A stretch of 37,349 bases of DNA from Oscillospiraceae bacterium (GCA_021205095.1 JAJPYE010000063.1:1-37349); one strand, 5' to 3'. Shown: positions 14,616-24,223, numbered from the stretch's first letter. Program-made: numbers and translations. Notes: generated by a model from the letters alone, not told the origin.

Positions 14616-17243
14616 ATGAAGAGATTCTCCAAAATTTTGGCCCTTCTGCTTGTTTTCTGCCTGGTACTGTCCATGGGGGCATTCGCCAGCAGCGAAGCCA
14701 GCGGCGAGGCCAGCGCTGAGACTGCCGCCGCGGGCGATTTCGCCCAGGTGGACGAGACCCACTGGGCCGGCAGTGCTCTGACCATCGAATCCATTGAATA
14801 CGCGGAGGAGTTTACCGACGCGGGCTATGTGGACTCCACCCTGTTCACCAGCATCACCAAGATCGTCTATGACGGCGGGGAGATCGACGTGGACTACACC
14901 ACCTATACCGCCATCCTGACTGTGGACGGGGTGCAGGTAGACCTCTATAACGCCGAGGGCGAGAGCTTCTCCGGCGATGTGGAGATCACCCTGGTGGAAA
15001 AGGGCGATTCCAACAGCAACACCGGCGCTCCCATCGGCGCGGACAAGGCCCAGTCCTCCTTCGGCTCCTTCTACTACACCTCCGCCATTTATATCTCAAA
15101 CGGCGCGTATGACGAGGCCAAGTCCGTCACCGCCGCCCAGCTCGACGGTGAGGTCTCCGACACCGAGGCCAACGGCGTGGTAGTGGATTCCCAGGGTGAC
15201 TACTTCACTGGCATCTACATCTGCGACTCCGAGTACGCCATCAACGACGCCACCCTGTCCTTCGTGGGCGCTGGCGGCGACGACTTCAACGGTTGGGGCG
15301 CCGGTATCGTTGTGGTAGGCGCTTCCCAGGTGGAGATCAACCGCTCCGTGATTTACAGCACCGGCGTTATCCGCAGCGGCCTGTACACCGGCGGCTCCTC
15401 CCAGACCTCTGTGAACGACTCTGTCATCATCTCCGAAAACGATGAGGACGCGAACCCCTACGACACGGAGGACAACTACGCTGTTCCCATGATGCAGCAG
15501 TGCCCCTTCGCCCTTGGCATTGAGGGCAACATCCGCGCCAGCCTGGCCTGCGGCGCTGGCACCAACACCTTCACAAACTCCCTGGTGGTCTCCAACGGCT
15601 GGGCCGTTCTGTCCACCGACTCCGGCACCGCCGGTACCACCGCCCTTGTCTCCAACTCCATGGTAGCCGTGGTCGGCACCGCCTCTGACGAGGAGACCGA
15701 GGACTACGACTTCACCTATGACGTGAACGGCACCACCTGGTATGTCACTGTGGGCCGCTACGGCGAGACCTCCGGCTACATCGCCTACGCCGACTCCGGC
15801 GTGCTGGATTACGCCTATGGCAGCGCCTGGTACTCCCCTGACTATCTGGGCATCATCACCACCGGCGCCATCACCATGAGCGACAACAGCTACGGCTGGT
15901 CTGGCCGCATCGGATTCATGCTCCATTCCGGCGGCAACGGCAACGGCACTGGCACCCTGTCCGTCAGCGACTCCAGCTTTGACATCCAGAACATCTTCGC
16001 CGTGATCCAGACCCAGGGTACCTACAGCACCATCATCACCCTGGACAACGTGGATGTGTCCCTGGCCGGGAACGGCGTGGACATTCTGGTTCTCCAGACC
16101 AACTCCGATGACAATGCCGGTGGCCCCGCTGAGACCTCCAACACCATCACCGACCTGACCTATGAGGAGTATCTGGCCCAGGACGTGCTGGAGCAGGACG
16201 GCACCGCCAGCGAGGTCTATATCTCCAACTCCGTGGTGCAGGGCAACATCTATAACGCCTCCACCGACGACGCCGTGGGCCTGAATGTGACCCTTGACAA
16301 CGCTGAGGTCAGCGGCGAGATCTCCTCCGCCTGGGCCTATCACACCGACGCGGATGGCAACGCTCTGGAAGAGACTGAGTTTGCGCTGGACTACTACACC
16401 GGCACCATCGACGGCTCCTCCGGCACCTGGGATTACACCATGTACCTGCGTGAGGACGCTATCTCCGCTCCCACTGTGAACAACCCCGTCAGCCTGACCC
16501 TGACCAACGGCTCCACCTGGATGGTCACCGGCACCAACTACCTGACCAGCCTGACCATCGACGAGACCTCCACCGTTATGGGCATGAGCCTTGTGATGAC
16601 CGTGGACGGCGTAGAGACCGAAATCGCCGCCGGTACCTATGAGGGCGAGATCGTCATCACCGGCGCGGAGGCTCCCGCCCGCGAGGAGGGCGACGCGGAG
16701 ATCGCCGCCCCCGTCATCGGCGAGGCCGCCGAGGTGGAGGTAGAGGCTGCCGCCGCCTTCGAGGCCGATTACAGCTACGAGCCCTTCGACGTGGATGTGG
16801 GCGACGGCATGGTTCTGCCCTTCTCCAGCGTGGAGTTTGCCTTTGGCGACGGCACCGTCTCCATCTACATTGCCGACACCTCCAAGCAGATCGACTGCGA
16901 GATCGTGGACGGCGAGTGGATCATGGCGGACGCCGATGCGGTAGACGAGGCCATCATCGCCGCTGCCAAGGCCATCTATGAGGCCGAGTTTGCCGGTGAG
17001 ACCGGCGAGGCCGACACTGCCTCCGCTGAGTCCGCCGCCTCTGAGGGCGACTGGGAGGGCTACATCGCCTACCTGACCGACCTGGTGAACACCGATACTA
17101 CCACCGACATCTACAGCCAGCTCATCAGCGAACTGGCCGAGGCTCAGGAGGAGGATTACACCGGCCTGGAGGACGGCACCATGTATGGGGCTATTAACGC
17201 TCTCTACACCTGCATGACCTACGAGGAGTATCTTGCTCAATAA
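14616..17243 (+). CDS. Large acidic secreted protein, probable beta-helix
   Basis: An 875-residue exported protein of unknown function. The start at 14616 has a purine-rich ribosome site (AGGAAAAGG) and gives a standard signal peptide, probably cut after AFA at residue 24; the open frame upstream overlaps the promoter. The mature protein is strongly acidic, very poor in Lys and Arg, and full of short Val/Ile/Thr/Ser/Asn strands with turn residues (for example SVIYSTGVIRSGLYTGGSS, VYISNSVVQGNIYNA). This pattern is typical of right-handed parallel beta-helix surface proteins or adhesins. Around 680-700 there is an Ala/Glu-rich linker, then a smaller C-terminal domain. TYEEYLAQ occurs at 515-522 and again as the last eight residues. 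There is no LPxTG, SLH or other anchor that I recognise. Codons are strikingly C-ending, suggesting high expression. It has its own promoter and terminators. Confidence 0.75.
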   Translation: MKRFSKILALLLVFCLVLSMGAFASSEASGEASAETAAAGDFAQVDETHWAGSALTIESIEYAEEFTDAGYVDSTLFTSITKIVYDGGEIDVDYTTYTAILTVDGVQVDLYNAEGESFSGDVEITLVEKGDSNSNTGAPIGADKAQSSFGSFYYTSAIYISNGAYDEAKSVTAAQLDGEVSDTEANGVVVDSQGDYFTGIYICDSEYAINDATLSFVGAGGDDFNGWGAGIVVVGASQVEINRSVIYSTGVIRSGLYTGGSSQTSVNDSVIISENDEDANPYDTEDNYAVPMMQQCPFALGIEGNIRASLACGAGTNTFTNSLVVSNGWAVLSTDSGTAGTTALVSNSMVAVVGTASDEETEDYDFTYDVNGTTWYVTVGRYGETSGYIAYADSGVLDYAYGSAWYSPDYLGIITTGAITMSDNSYGWSGRIGFMLHSGGNGNGTGTLSVSDSSFDIQNIFAVIQTQGTYSTIITLDNVDVSLAGNGVDILVLQTNSDDNAGGPAETSNTITDLTYEEYLAQDVLEQDGTASEVYISNSVVQGNIYNASTDDAVGLNVTLDNAEVSGEISSAWAYHTDADGNALEETEFALDYYTGTIDGSSGTWDYTMYLREDAISAPTVNNPVSLTLTNGSTWMVTGTNYLTSLTIDETSTVMGMSLVMTVDGVETEIAAGTYEGEIVITGAEAPAREEGDAEIAAPVIGEAAEVEVEAAAAFEADYSYEPFDVDVGDGMVLPFSSVEFAFGDGTVSIYIADTSKQIDCEIVDGEWIMADADAVDEAIIAAAKAIYEAEFAGETGEADTASAESAASEGDWEGYIAYLTDLVNTDTTTDIYSQLISELAEAQEEDYTGLEDGTMYGAINALYTCMTYEEYLAQ

Positions 17244-17266
17244 TTCGTAAAACCAACAAACAGCTT

Positions 17267-17310
17267 GGGCTGTACCATTGCCTGACGGCTTTGGTACAGC
17301 CCTCTTTTTT
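17267..17310 (+). terminator. Terminator of the large secreted protein
   Basis: A perfect 11-base stem (GGGCTGTACCA 17267-17277 with 17292-17302) is followed by TCTTTTTT. It lies 24 bases after the stop codon and is a strong rho-independent terminator. Confidence 0.9.
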
Positions 17311-17345
17311 CGCGGGCGGTGGGTCTTTTGTGAAGGTTGAATAGA

Positions 17346-17371
17346 TCGGGTCTTTTGGCCCGACTTTTTTT
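17346..17371 (+). terminator. Second, back-up terminator
   Basis: TCGGGTC (17346-17352) pairs with GGCCCGA (17357-17363) around a TTTT loop, then C and seven Ts. It lies 36 bases beyond the first terminator, with no gene between. Such tandem terminators fit a heavily transcribed gene upstream. Confidence 0.8.
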
Positions 17372-17470
17372 GTGGAATTTGTTCTTAATTTGTGTGTTAC
17401 TATGACTTTTCCTTCTTTTTTCGCAAAAATCCACGGCATCACAGGGTTCGTCAAAGATATGTTTATCTAT

Positions 17471-17514
17471 TTTGCACAAAAACGTCATTGTCAAAAGAAA
17501 GATTATTGTGCAAA
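17471..17514. promoter_or_regulatory. Possible operator upstream of the dehydrogenase promoter
   Basis: TTTGCACAA (17471-17479) and TTGTGCAAA (17506-17514) form a perfect nine-base inverted repeat with centres 35 bases apart, ending 14 bases before the -35 box. The arms would lie on roughly comparable faces of the helix, as for a dimeric activator or repressor. The regulator is unknown. Confidence 0.45.
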
Positions 17515-17528
17515 TTATCAAAAAGTTG

Positions 17529-17557
17529 TTGACACGGAAGAAAATATGCTGTATTAT
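17529..17557 (+). promoter_or_regulatory. Strong sigma-A promoter of the dehydrogenase operon
   Basis: A perfect TTGACA (17529-17534), a 17-base spacer and TATTAT (17552-17557, five of six). Transcription would start near 17564, about 80 bases before the first ATG. Confidence 0.85.
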
Positions 17558-17644
17558 ATTATTAGCCATTGAGTACATAATTAATAAGAAAATCTAATAG
17601 TATAACTGTACCCATTTTGAGGCTAACAGAAAGGAATATTTCCT

Positions 17645-18424
17645 ATGGAAAAGAAAAATTATTTCGACCTCACAGGACAGGTTGCCATCGTCACCGGCTG
17701 CTCCGGCGGCATCGGGGTGCAGATGGCCCACGCGCTGGCGAATCAGGGAGCCAACATTGTGGCCCTGGCCCGCCGGAAGGATAAGGTAGAGGCGGTCGCC
17801 CAGGAGATTCGGGAGACCTACGGCGTGGAGGCCATCGGCATCGTCTGCGACATCACCGTAACCTGGGCCATCGACAACGCCATCGACATCGTCATGGGCA
17901 AATTTGGCCGCATTGACATTCTGGTGAACAACGCTGGTACCGGCGCGGTGGGCTTGGCGGTCAACATGACCGACGACCAGTTCTTCAACGAGGTGAACAT
18001 CGACCTGTTCGGCACCTTCAAAATGTCCCGGGCCGTGGTGTCCAAGGCCATGATTCCCGCCAACTATGGCCGCATTATCAACATCGCCTCCATGTACGGT
18101 CTGGTGGGCAACAAGATCGCCCCCTGCGCCCCCTATCACGCGGCCAAGGGCGGCGTGGTGAACCTGACCCGCGCCCTGGCGGCGGAGTGGGCCGAGCATG
18201 GCATTGTGGTGAACACCATCTGCCCCGGTTACTTTGAGACCCCTCTGACGGCGGATACCCTCAACTCCCAGATGTTCCAGGATTACGCCCACACCATGAT
18301 CCCCATGTCCCGCTATGGCCGGGAGGGCGAGCTGGACAGCGCCGTGCTGTTCCTCTCCTCCCCCTACAGCACCTACGTCAACGGCTGCGTCGTCCCGGTG
18401 GACGGCGGCTACACCTGTATGTGA
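17645..18424 (+). CDS. Short-chain dehydrogenase/reductase
   Basis: A 259-residue classical SDR that oxidises or reduces a hydroxyl/keto group with NAD(P). Visible are the cofactor motif TGCSGGIG, the structural NNAG, the catalytic serine region NIASMYG, and YHAAK with the active Tyr and Lys. The serine-tyrosine spacing appears two residues longer than the commonest pattern. PGYFETPLT and the VNGCVVPVDGG end are reminiscent of gluconate 5-dehydrogenase-like SDRs, but the substrate cannot be deduced. An acidic or small residue pattern after the second strand (ALARRKDK) with two Arg suggests NADPH use (inference). It is first in a two-gene operon with another SDR 28 bases on. Hydroxysteroid, sugar acid and keto-ester substrates are all possible. 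Confidence 0.85.
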   Translation: MEKKNYFDLTGQVAIVTGCSGGIGVQMAHALANQGANIVALARRKDKVEAVAQEIRETYGVEAIGIVCDITVTWAIDNAIDIVMGKFGRIDILVNNAGTGAVGLAVNMTDDQFFNEVNIDLFGTFKMSRAVVSKAMIPANYGRIINIASMYGLVGNKIAPCAPYHAAKGGVVNLTRALAAEWAEHGIVVNTICPGYFETPLTADTLNSQMFQDYAHTMIPMSRYGREGELDSAVLFLSSPYSTYVNGCVVPVDGGYTCM

Positions 18425-18452
18425 CAGTCAGCGGAAAGGAGCGTATTCTGTT

Positions 18453-19211
18453 ATGAAACTACAAGGAAAATCAGTTGTTGTCACCGGCGCGTCCTCCGGG
18501 ATGGGCAAGGCCATTGTGGAGCTGTTCGCCCAGGAGGGAGCGAACATCGTGGCCGTAGCCCGGCGGCTGGAAAAGCTGGAGGAGCTTGCCAAATCCCTGG
18601 CGGGCTGTCCGGGCCAGGTGGTACCCTTCGCCGGAGACGTGTCCAAGGAGGCAGACATTGCCGCCGCCATCGAAAAGGCGGTCAGCGCCTTTGGCCGTCT
18701 GGACGTTCTGGTGAATAACGCCGGCATCATGGACGACATGAGTCCCATCGGGGACGCAACGAACGAGAAAATGGAACAGGTATTCGCCGTCAACGTTTTC
18801 GGGCCCATGTACGCCATGCGGAAGGCGGTTCAGGTGTTCCTGGCCCAGGGCGACGGAGGAAATATTATAAACGTGGCCTCCCTGGGCGGCATGAGAACCT
18901 GCGCGGGGGCAGTCTACTGCGCCTCCAAGGCGGCGGTCATCTCCCTGACCAAAAACACCGCGTTTATGTACATCCCCAATAAAATCCGCTGCAACGGCAT
19001 TGCCCCCGGCGGCGTGGCCACGAACATCTCCTCCTCCATGGGAACGCCGAACATGAACGGCTACGGACGGGTGAAGAGCGTGATGGCCACCGCCCCGGAG
19101 ATGGGAACGCCTGAGCAGATCGCCTCCGCGGCGCTGTTCCTGGCCAGTGACGATTCCAGCTATGTGAACGGAGACATTCTCCTGCTGGACGGCGGCTGGA
19201 ACGCGGGCTGA
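18453..19211 (+). CDS. Second short-chain dehydrogenase/reductase
   Basis: A 252-residue classical SDR. The start at 18453 follows GGAAAGGAG and begins at the fold (MKLQGKSVVVTGASSGMG); a longer frame reaching back to 18315 overlaps the first SDR and is a shadow. Motifs: TGASSGMG, NNAG, NVASLGG (serine) and YCASK (Tyr/Lys), then PGGVATNI and the C-terminal VNGDILLLDGG. The ARRLEK stretch after the second strand again hints at NADPH. It is related to, but clearly different from, its neighbour, so the pair is not a recent duplication. Two SDRs on one message suggest paired steps on one substrate, such as oxidation by one and reduction of the opposite stereochemistry by the other (inference). 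Substrate unknown. Confidence 0.87.
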   Translation: MKLQGKSVVVTGASSGMGKAIVELFAQEGANIVAVARRLEKLEELAKSLAGCPGQVVPFAGDVSKEADIAAAIEKAVSAFGRLDVLVNNAGIMDDMSPIGDATNEKMEQVFAVNVFGPMYAMRKAVQVFLAQGDGGNIINVASLGGMRTCAGAVYCASKAAVISLTKNTAFMYIPNKIRCNGIAPGGVATNISSSMGTPNMNGYGRVKSVMATAPEMGTPEQIASAALFLASDDSSYVNGDILLLDGGWNAG

Positions 19212-19274
19212 GTTCTTCCGGAGAAAAGCATTTCCCACAGACAGACGCAGCAGGCTGCTGCAATAAACAAATAT

Positions 19275-19329
19275 AAAAAGGCACTGTCTCTCCCGATTTT
19301 TGTAAATCATTTTGAGACAGTGTTTTTTT
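19275..19329. terminator. Bidirectional terminator between the SDR operon and rnhA
   Basis: CACTGTCTC (19282-19290) pairs with GAGACAGTG (19314-19322) around a 23-base loop. Seven Ts follow on the plus strand and the minus strand has five Ts on its side. It ends the SDR operon and the gyrase/rnhA operon, which converge here; the plus-strand T-run overlaps the rnhA stop codon. Confidence 0.8.
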
Positions 19330-19759
19330 ATGCGTATTTTTCCCGCTCTTTGACAGCCAATCGGTCGCAGCGGTTATTCAGGTCGTTTTCCGCATGGCCC
19401 TTGACCCAATGGAAGGTGACGGTGTGCTTTTGCAGCAGTCCATCCAGTTCCCGCCACATTTCCGCGTTTTTCAGGCTGCCCTTTTTGGTGAAGCCGTTTT
19501 TCTTCCACTTCGTGAGCCAGCCCTCTCCAATCGCCCTGGAAATATATTGACTGTCCGTGTATACGCTCACGATACATGGTTCCTTTAAAGCCGCCAGCGC
19601 CCGAATTACGGCGGTCAGCTCCATGCGGTTGTTGGTGGTGTTCCGCTCCCCGCCGGAAAGCTCCTTTTCCATGCCCTTGTATTGCAGTATGGCCGCCCAA
19701 CCGCCGGGGCCGGGATTGCCGGAGCAGGCCCCGTCGGTATAGATGGTCACTTCCTTCAT
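19328..19759 (-). CDS. rnhA: Ribonuclease HI
   Basis: Cuts the RNA strand of RNA-DNA hybrids, removing R-loops and primers. 143 residues, a standard RNase HI without extra domains. Catalytic carboxylates are all visible: Asp in [15 protein letters not shown], Glu in [12 protein letters not shown], Asp in YTDSQYI, and the last Asp in NNRCDRLA, with the conserved His in [10 protein letters not shown]. The ATG overlaps the gyrA stop (ATGA), with GGAGGAGCC of the gyrA end acting as ribosome site. It is thus the last gene of the dnaA-gyrA series and is made together with gyrase, an arrangement worth noting because gyrase and RNase HI both control R-loops. Confidence 0.96.
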   Translation of the reverse strand: MKEVTIYTDGACSGNPGPGGWAAILQYKGMEKELSGGERNTTNNRMELTAVIRALAALKEPCIVSVYTDSQYISRAIGEGWLTKWKKNGFTKKGSLKNAEMWRELDGLLQKHTVTFHWVKGHAENDLNNRCDRLAVKEREKYA

Positions 19760-22275
19760 GCCTCAGGCTCCTCCGCAGACGGGGCCTCCTCGGATTCCTC
19801 CGGCTCGCCCTTTTCTGTACAGGCGGTGGAGATGACCCGGCTTCCCTCTGCAAGCCGCATCAGGTGTACGCCCTTGGCCGCGCGGCCATAAATGGGGATG
19901 GCGTCCGCGTCTGTGCGGATGATAGTGCCGTCGTCGGAGACGATCAGCAGATCCTCCTGCCCGTGGAGGATCTTCACATCCACCACCGGGCCGGTTTTTT
20001 CCGTTATGGTATAGTTTTTCATGCCATAGCCGCCCCGCTTTTGCAGGCTGTCGCCCCGGAAATATTCCTCCGCAGCGGTGCGCTTGCCGAAGCCCTTGGC
20101 AGTGACGGAGAGAATGGTGTCTCCCGCCCCGGCGCAGCCCGCGCCGACCACCTGGTCGCCCTCCCGAAGCTTAATGCCCCGGACGCCGGCGGCCACGCGG
20201 CCCATGACCCGCACGTCGTTTTCGTCAAAGCAGATGGCAGCGCCGTTGGCGGTGGCCACGAGGATATTCTGCTTTCCGTCCGTCAGGCTGACGGAGATAA
20301 GCTCGTCCCCCTCGTCCAGGGTGATGGCCCGTATGCCGCTGGTACGGATATTTTTCATCTCCTCCAGCGCTACCCGCTTGACCGTACCGTTCCGTGTGGC
20401 GAAGAAGATGTTCCCCTCCCCGCCGATTTGGCGCAGGTGAAGCATGGACTGTACCTTCTCCTCCGGCTCCAGGGCCACAAAGTTCACCAGCGGTACCCCC
20501 CTGGAGCTGCGCCCCGCTGAGGGGATCTGGTAGCCCTTTTTCTTATATACCTTGCCGGTGGAGGTGAAGAACAGAATATAGTCGTGGCTGGATGCGGTGA
20601 AAACGGTCTCTACATAGTCCTCGTCCCGCGTCGCCATGGCCTTCACGCCCTTGCCGCCCCGGTTCTGACTGCGGTACTCCGCGGCGGGCAGACGCTTGAT
20701 GTACCCGTTGTGGGTCATGGTATAGACGCTCTCCTCCTCCGGGATGAGATCCTCGTCGTCTATCTCCTCCGCCACGTCCTGAATCTCCGTCATGCGGTCG
20801 TCGCCGTATTTGTCCCGGATGGCGGTCAGCTCCTCCTTGAGAAGAGCCTTCAGCTTTTCGGGATCTTCCAGCAGCTCCACGTACCAGGCAATCTTCTCCT
20901 GGAGACCGTCATACTCCGCCTGGAGCTTTTCCCGGTTCAGGCCCTGCAGGGCGATGAGCCGCATATCGCATATGGCCTGGGCCTGAATCTCGTCCAGCCC
21001 AAAGCGCTCCATCAGGTTTTCTTTGGCGTTGTCATAGCTGCTGCGGATAATGCGGATGACCTCGTCGATGTTGTCCTGGGCAATCAGCAGCCCCTCCAAC
21101 AGATGCGCCCGCTCCCTGGCCTTTTTCAGGTCGTATTTTGTTCGGCGGGTGATTACCTCCTCCTGGAAGGTGAGGTATTCGTCCAGTATGTGCCGCAGGG
21201 ACAATATTTTCGGCTGAGACTGGTTGTCCACCAGGGCCAGCATATTGATGGAAAAGGTGGTTTGAAGTTGGGTCTGCTTCAGGAGGTTATTGAGTACCAC
21301 CTGCGCGTTGGCGTCCCGCTTCAGCTCGATAACGATCCGCATACCGTTGCGGTCGCTCTCGTCTCGCATATCGGAAATGCCCTCCAGCCGCTTTTCCCTC
21401 ACCTGGTCGGCGATGGCCGCCACAAGCGCGCGCTTGTTTACCTGGTAAGGAAGCTCCGTCACGATGATGCGGGTGCGGTGGTCGCGGCCATATTCCTCAA
21501 ACTCCGTCCTGGCCCGCACGGTGATGCGGCCACGGCCTGTGGCATACGCCTGGCGGATACCGGCCCGGCCCATAATAATTCCCTTAGTGGGGAAATCCGG
21601 TCCCTTGACGCACTGCATAAGGTCTTCCAGGGTGGCGTTTTCGTTTTCCAGCACGCAGATAGCGGCATTTATCACCTCCGTCAGGTTGTGAGGAGGAATG
21701 TTCGTGGCCATGCCCACAGCAATGCCGGAGGATCCGTTTACCAGCAGGTTCGGGAACCGGCTCGGCAGAACGCGGGGTTCCTTTCTGGTCTCGTCAAAGT
21801 TGGGATCCCAGTCCACCGTGTCCTTGTCAATGTCCCGGAGCATTTCGTCCGCCATTTTGGCCATGCGGGCCTCAGTATAACGATAGGCCGCCGGGGGATC
21901 GCCGTCCACGGAACCGAAGTTGCCGTGACCGTCGATGAGGGGATAGCGCATGGAGAAATCCTGGGCCAGACGCACCAGGGCGTCGTAAACGGAGGCGTCG
22001 CCGTGAGGGTGATACCGGCCCAGCACGTCGCCGACGGCGGTGGCGCACTTGCGGTAGGGCTTGTCGCGGGTCAGACCGTCCTCATACATGGCGTATAGGA
22101 TGCGGCGGTGGACGGGCTTTAAGCCGTCCCGCACGTCCGGCAGGGCGCGGCCCACGATGACCGACATGGCGTAGTCTATATAGCTGGACTGCATCTCCTT
22201 GACAAGCTCGCTCTCCACGATGACCTGGTCAGGAAAGGCGATGTCCTCCGGCTTGTAATCTCTGTTGTGTGCCAT
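19756..22275 (-). CDS. gyrA: DNA gyrase subunit A
   Basis: Cuts and rejoins DNA in gyrase, which introduces negative supercoils. 839 residues. The winged-helix and tower start is typical ([27 protein letters not shown]), and the catalytic tyrosine is Tyr133 in [10 protein letters not shown]. The quinolone region reads [14 protein letters not shown], so the position equal to E. coli Ser83 is Ala94, while the Asp87 equivalent is Asp98. The C-terminal domain has the GyrA-box as QNRGGKG, showing it is gyrase rather than topoisomerase IV, and further blade repeats with an acidic tail. AAGGAGGTGGGG precedes the ATG at 22275, 16 bases after gyrB. The stop overlaps rnhA by four bases. Confidence 0.97.
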   Translation of the reverse strand: MAHNRDYKPEDIAFPDQVIVESELVKEMQSSYIDYAMSVIVGRALPDVRDGLKPVHRRILYAMYEDGLTRDKPYRKCATAVGDVLGRYHPHGDASVYDALVRLAQDFSMRYPLIDGHGNFGSVDGDPPAAYRYTEARMAKMADEMLRDIDKDTVDWDPNFDETRKEPRVLPSRFPNLLVNGSSGIAVGMATNIPPHNLTEVINAAICVLENENATLEDLMQCVKGPDFPTKGIIMGRAGIRQAYATGRGRITVRARTEFEEYGRDHRTRIIVTELPYQVNKRALVAAIADQVREKRLEGISDMRDESDRNGMRIVIELKRDANAQVVLNNLLKQTQLQTTFSINMLALVDNQSQPKILSLRHILDEYLTFQEEVITRRTKYDLKKARERAHLLEGLLIAQDNIDEVIRIIRSSYDNAKENLMERFGLDEIQAQAICDMRLIALQGLNREKLQAEYDGLQEKIAWYVELLEDPEKLKALLKEELTAIRDKYGDDRMTEIQDVAEEIDDEDLIPEEESVYTMTHNGYIKRLPAAEYRSQNRGGKGVKAMATRDEDYVETVFTASSHDYILFFTSTGKVYKKKGYQIPSAGRSSRGVPLVNFVALEPEEKVQSMLHLRQIGGEGNIFFATRNGTVKRVALEEMKNIRTSGIRAITLDEGDELISVSLTDGKQNILVATANGAAICFDENDVRVMGRVAAGVRGIKLREGDQVVGAGCAGAGDTILSVTAKGFGKRTAAEEYFRGDSLQKRGGYGMKNYTITEKTGPVVDVKILHGQEDLLIVSDDGTIIRTDADAIPIYGRAAKGVHLMRLAEGSRVISTACTEKGEPEESEEAPSAEEPEA

Positions 22276-22291
22276 TTCTTACCCCACCTCC

Positions 22292-24223
22292 TTAAAAATC
22301 CAGATTGACCACGTAGCGGGCGTTTGTCTCAATCCACTGCTTTCGGGGCTCTACTTCCTCGCCCATGAGGATGGTGAATACTTCGTCCGCCTTCACCGCG
22401 TCCTCCAGGGTGATCCGGCGCAGAGTACGGGTCTCTGGGTTCATGGTGGTCTCCCACAACTCCTCCGGGTTCATCTCACCCAAGCCTTTGAAGCGGCTGA
22501 TGTCTACCTTCACGTTGGGGTTACCGCCCCGCAGCTCGGCGGAGATGGCGTCCCGCTCCTCGTCGGAATAGGCGACCCGCTGAATCTTGCCTCTCGTCAG
22601 CTTAAACAGCGGCGGCACGGCGGAATAGACATACCCGTTTTCAATAAGGGGCCGCATGAAGCGGAAGAAGAAGGTCAGCAGCAGGGTGCGGATATGGGAG
22701 CCGTCCACGTCCGCGTCCGCCATGATGATGATTTTGTGGTAGCGGAGCTTTTCCATGTTAAACTCCGGCCCGATCCCGGCCCCCAGGGCCACGATCATGG
22801 GGTAGAGCTTGTCGTTTCCATATATTTTATCGGCCCTGGCCTTTTCCACGTTCAGCATTTTTCCCCACATGGAAAGCACCGCCTGGAACCGGCTGTCCCG
22901 GCCCTGGTTTGCGGAGCCGGCGGCGGAGTCGCCCTCCACGATGTATATCTCGCACAGGACCGGATCCCGCTCGTTGCAGTCTTTCAGTTTGTCCGGCATC
23001 TGGCCGGATTCCAACCCCGTCTTCCGGCGGACGCTCTCCCTGGCCTTCCGGGCCGCCTCGCGGGCGCGGGAGGCGGTCATGGCTTTTTCCATCACAGCCT
23101 TTCCCACGGCGGGGTTTTCCTCCAAAAACTGATCCAGCGCAGAGGATACCACCGTATCCACCAATGTCCTCATTTCGGAATTTCCCAGCTTCGCCTTGGT
23201 CTGTCCCTCGAACTGGGGATTTGTCAGCTTTACGGAGATAACGGCGGTCAGCCCCTCCCGCGTGTCCTCGCCGGAGAGAGACTCGTCCTCCTTGAGGATT
23301 TTCGCCTTGTGTCCATAGGCGTTCAGGGCGCGAGTCAGGGCGGTTTTAAAGCCAGTCTCGTGCATACCGCCCTCCGGGGTGTGAATATTATTGGCAAAGG
23401 AAACGATGGTCTCGTTATAGCTGTCGTTCCACTGCAATGCTACCTCTGCCGTTGCATCCGAGCGGTCTCCCTGGACGTAGATGACCTTTTCGTGGATAGG
23501 GGTTTTATTGCGGTTGATGAAGGATACAAACTCCCGTATGCCTCCCTCGTAATACATCTCGTCAAAGGCTTCCTGCCCAGCCCTCTCGTCCTTGGTGGAT
23601 ATACGAAGACCTGCATTTAAAAATGCCTGCTCCCGCATACGGACGTGCAGGGTTTCATAGTCAAAGGTCGTGTCGTCGAACATTTCCGGGTCAGGGTGGA
23701 AGTGAACCACCGTGCCGGTATGATCTGTGGCGCCGGTGATGTGCATATCCTCTGTTTTATCGCCCCGTGAGAAAGCCATATGATAGATGTTTCCGTTTTT
23801 ATGGACATCCACCTCCAGCCAGTCGGACAGAGCGTTCACCACGGAGGCACCCACGCCGTGGAGGCCGCCGGAGACCTTATAGCCGCCAGCGCCGAATTTT
23901 CCTCCGGCGTGGAGAACGGTGTATACTACCTCCAAGGCGGGCTTTCCCGTCTGTTCCTGGATGTCAACAGGAATACCGCGGCCATTGTCCGTGACTTTAA
24001 TTACGTTTCCCTCTTCTATCACAACCTGGATATGGTCGCAATATCCTGCCAACGCCTCGTCGATGGCGTTGTCCACAATCTCATAGACCAGATGATGCAG
24101 GCCGGAGGAGGAGGTGGAACCGATATACATACCCGGACGCATACGAACGGCCTCCAGACCTTCCAGAACCTGAATCTTTGAGGCGTCGTATTCCTGGGTT
24201 ACTTTTTCGTTAAATTCTGACAT
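22292..24223 (-). CDS. gyrB: DNA gyrase subunit B
   Basis: ATPase subunit of gyrase, 643 residues. The GHKL ATP site is seen in [26 protein letters not shown] and [15 protein letters not shown]. The TOPRIM metal site is in [12 protein letters not shown] and [20 protein letters not shown], and the C-terminus has [17 protein letters not shown]. All catalytic motifs are intact. The ATG at 24223 lies inside the last codons of remB (14-base overlap) with CAGGAG from remB as ribosome site, so translation is probably coupled. It follows the standard Firmicutes origin gene order. Confidence 0.97.
   Translation of the reverse strand: MSEFNEKVTQEYDASKIQVLEGLEAVRMRPGMYIGSTSSSGLHHLVYEIVDNAIDEALAGYCDHIQVVIEEGNVIKVTDNGRGIPVDIQEQTGKPALEVVYTVLHAGGKFGAGGYKVSGGLHGVGASVVNALSDWLEVDVHKNGNIYHMAFSRGDKTEDMHITGATDHTGTVVHFHPDPEMFDDTTFDYETLHVRMREQAFLNAGLRISTKDERAGQEAFDEMYYEGGIREFVSFINRNKTPIHEKVIYVQGDRSDATAEVALQWNDSYNETIVSFANNIHTPEGGMHETGFKTALTRALNAYGHKAKILKEDESLSGEDTREGLTAVISVKLTNPQFEGQTKAKLGNSEMRTLVDTVVSSALDQFLEENPAVGKAVMEKAMTASRAREAARKARESVRRKTGLESGQMPDKLKDCNERDPVLCEIYIVEGDSAAGSANQGRDSRFQAVLSMWGKMLNVEKARADKIYGNDKLYPMIVALGAGIGPEFNMEKLRYHKIIIMADADVDGSHIRTLLLTFFFRFMRPLIENGYVYSAVPPLFKLTRGKIQRVAYSDEERDAISAELRGGNPNVKVDISRFKGLGEMNPEELWETTMNPETRTLRRITLEDAVKADEVFTILMGEEVEPRKQWIETNARYVVNLDF

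Larger units (their letters stand above)
17244..17644. other. Intergenic region between secreted protein and dehydrogenase operon
   Basis: This 401-base stretch has no convincing gene. It contains two tandem terminators, an AT-rich segment (about 17372-17528) with a long inverted repeat, and a near-consensus promoter at 17529-17557. Short open frames on both strands cross the promoter and terminators and look like chance. Confidence 0.7.

Noticed and set aside
15096-17240. A 714-codon open frame on the minus strand across the secreted protein gene
   Set aside because: It is a mirror of the C-ending codon bias of the plus-strand gene, is low-complexity Gly/Val/His-rich, and has no ribosome site or promoter.
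17237-17578. Small open frames on both strands in the spacer before the dehydrogenase operon
   Set aside because: They run through terminators and the promoter and have no ribosome site.
18315-18452. An N-terminal extension of the second dehydrogenase
   Set aside because: It overlaps the first dehydrogenase's coding end in another frame, and a good ribosome site precedes the ATG at 18453.
20584-23620. Long plus-strand open frames opposite gyrA and gyrB (504 and 451 codons)
   Set aside because: Both lie opposite clearly real, conserved genes and have compositions expected from antisense reading.
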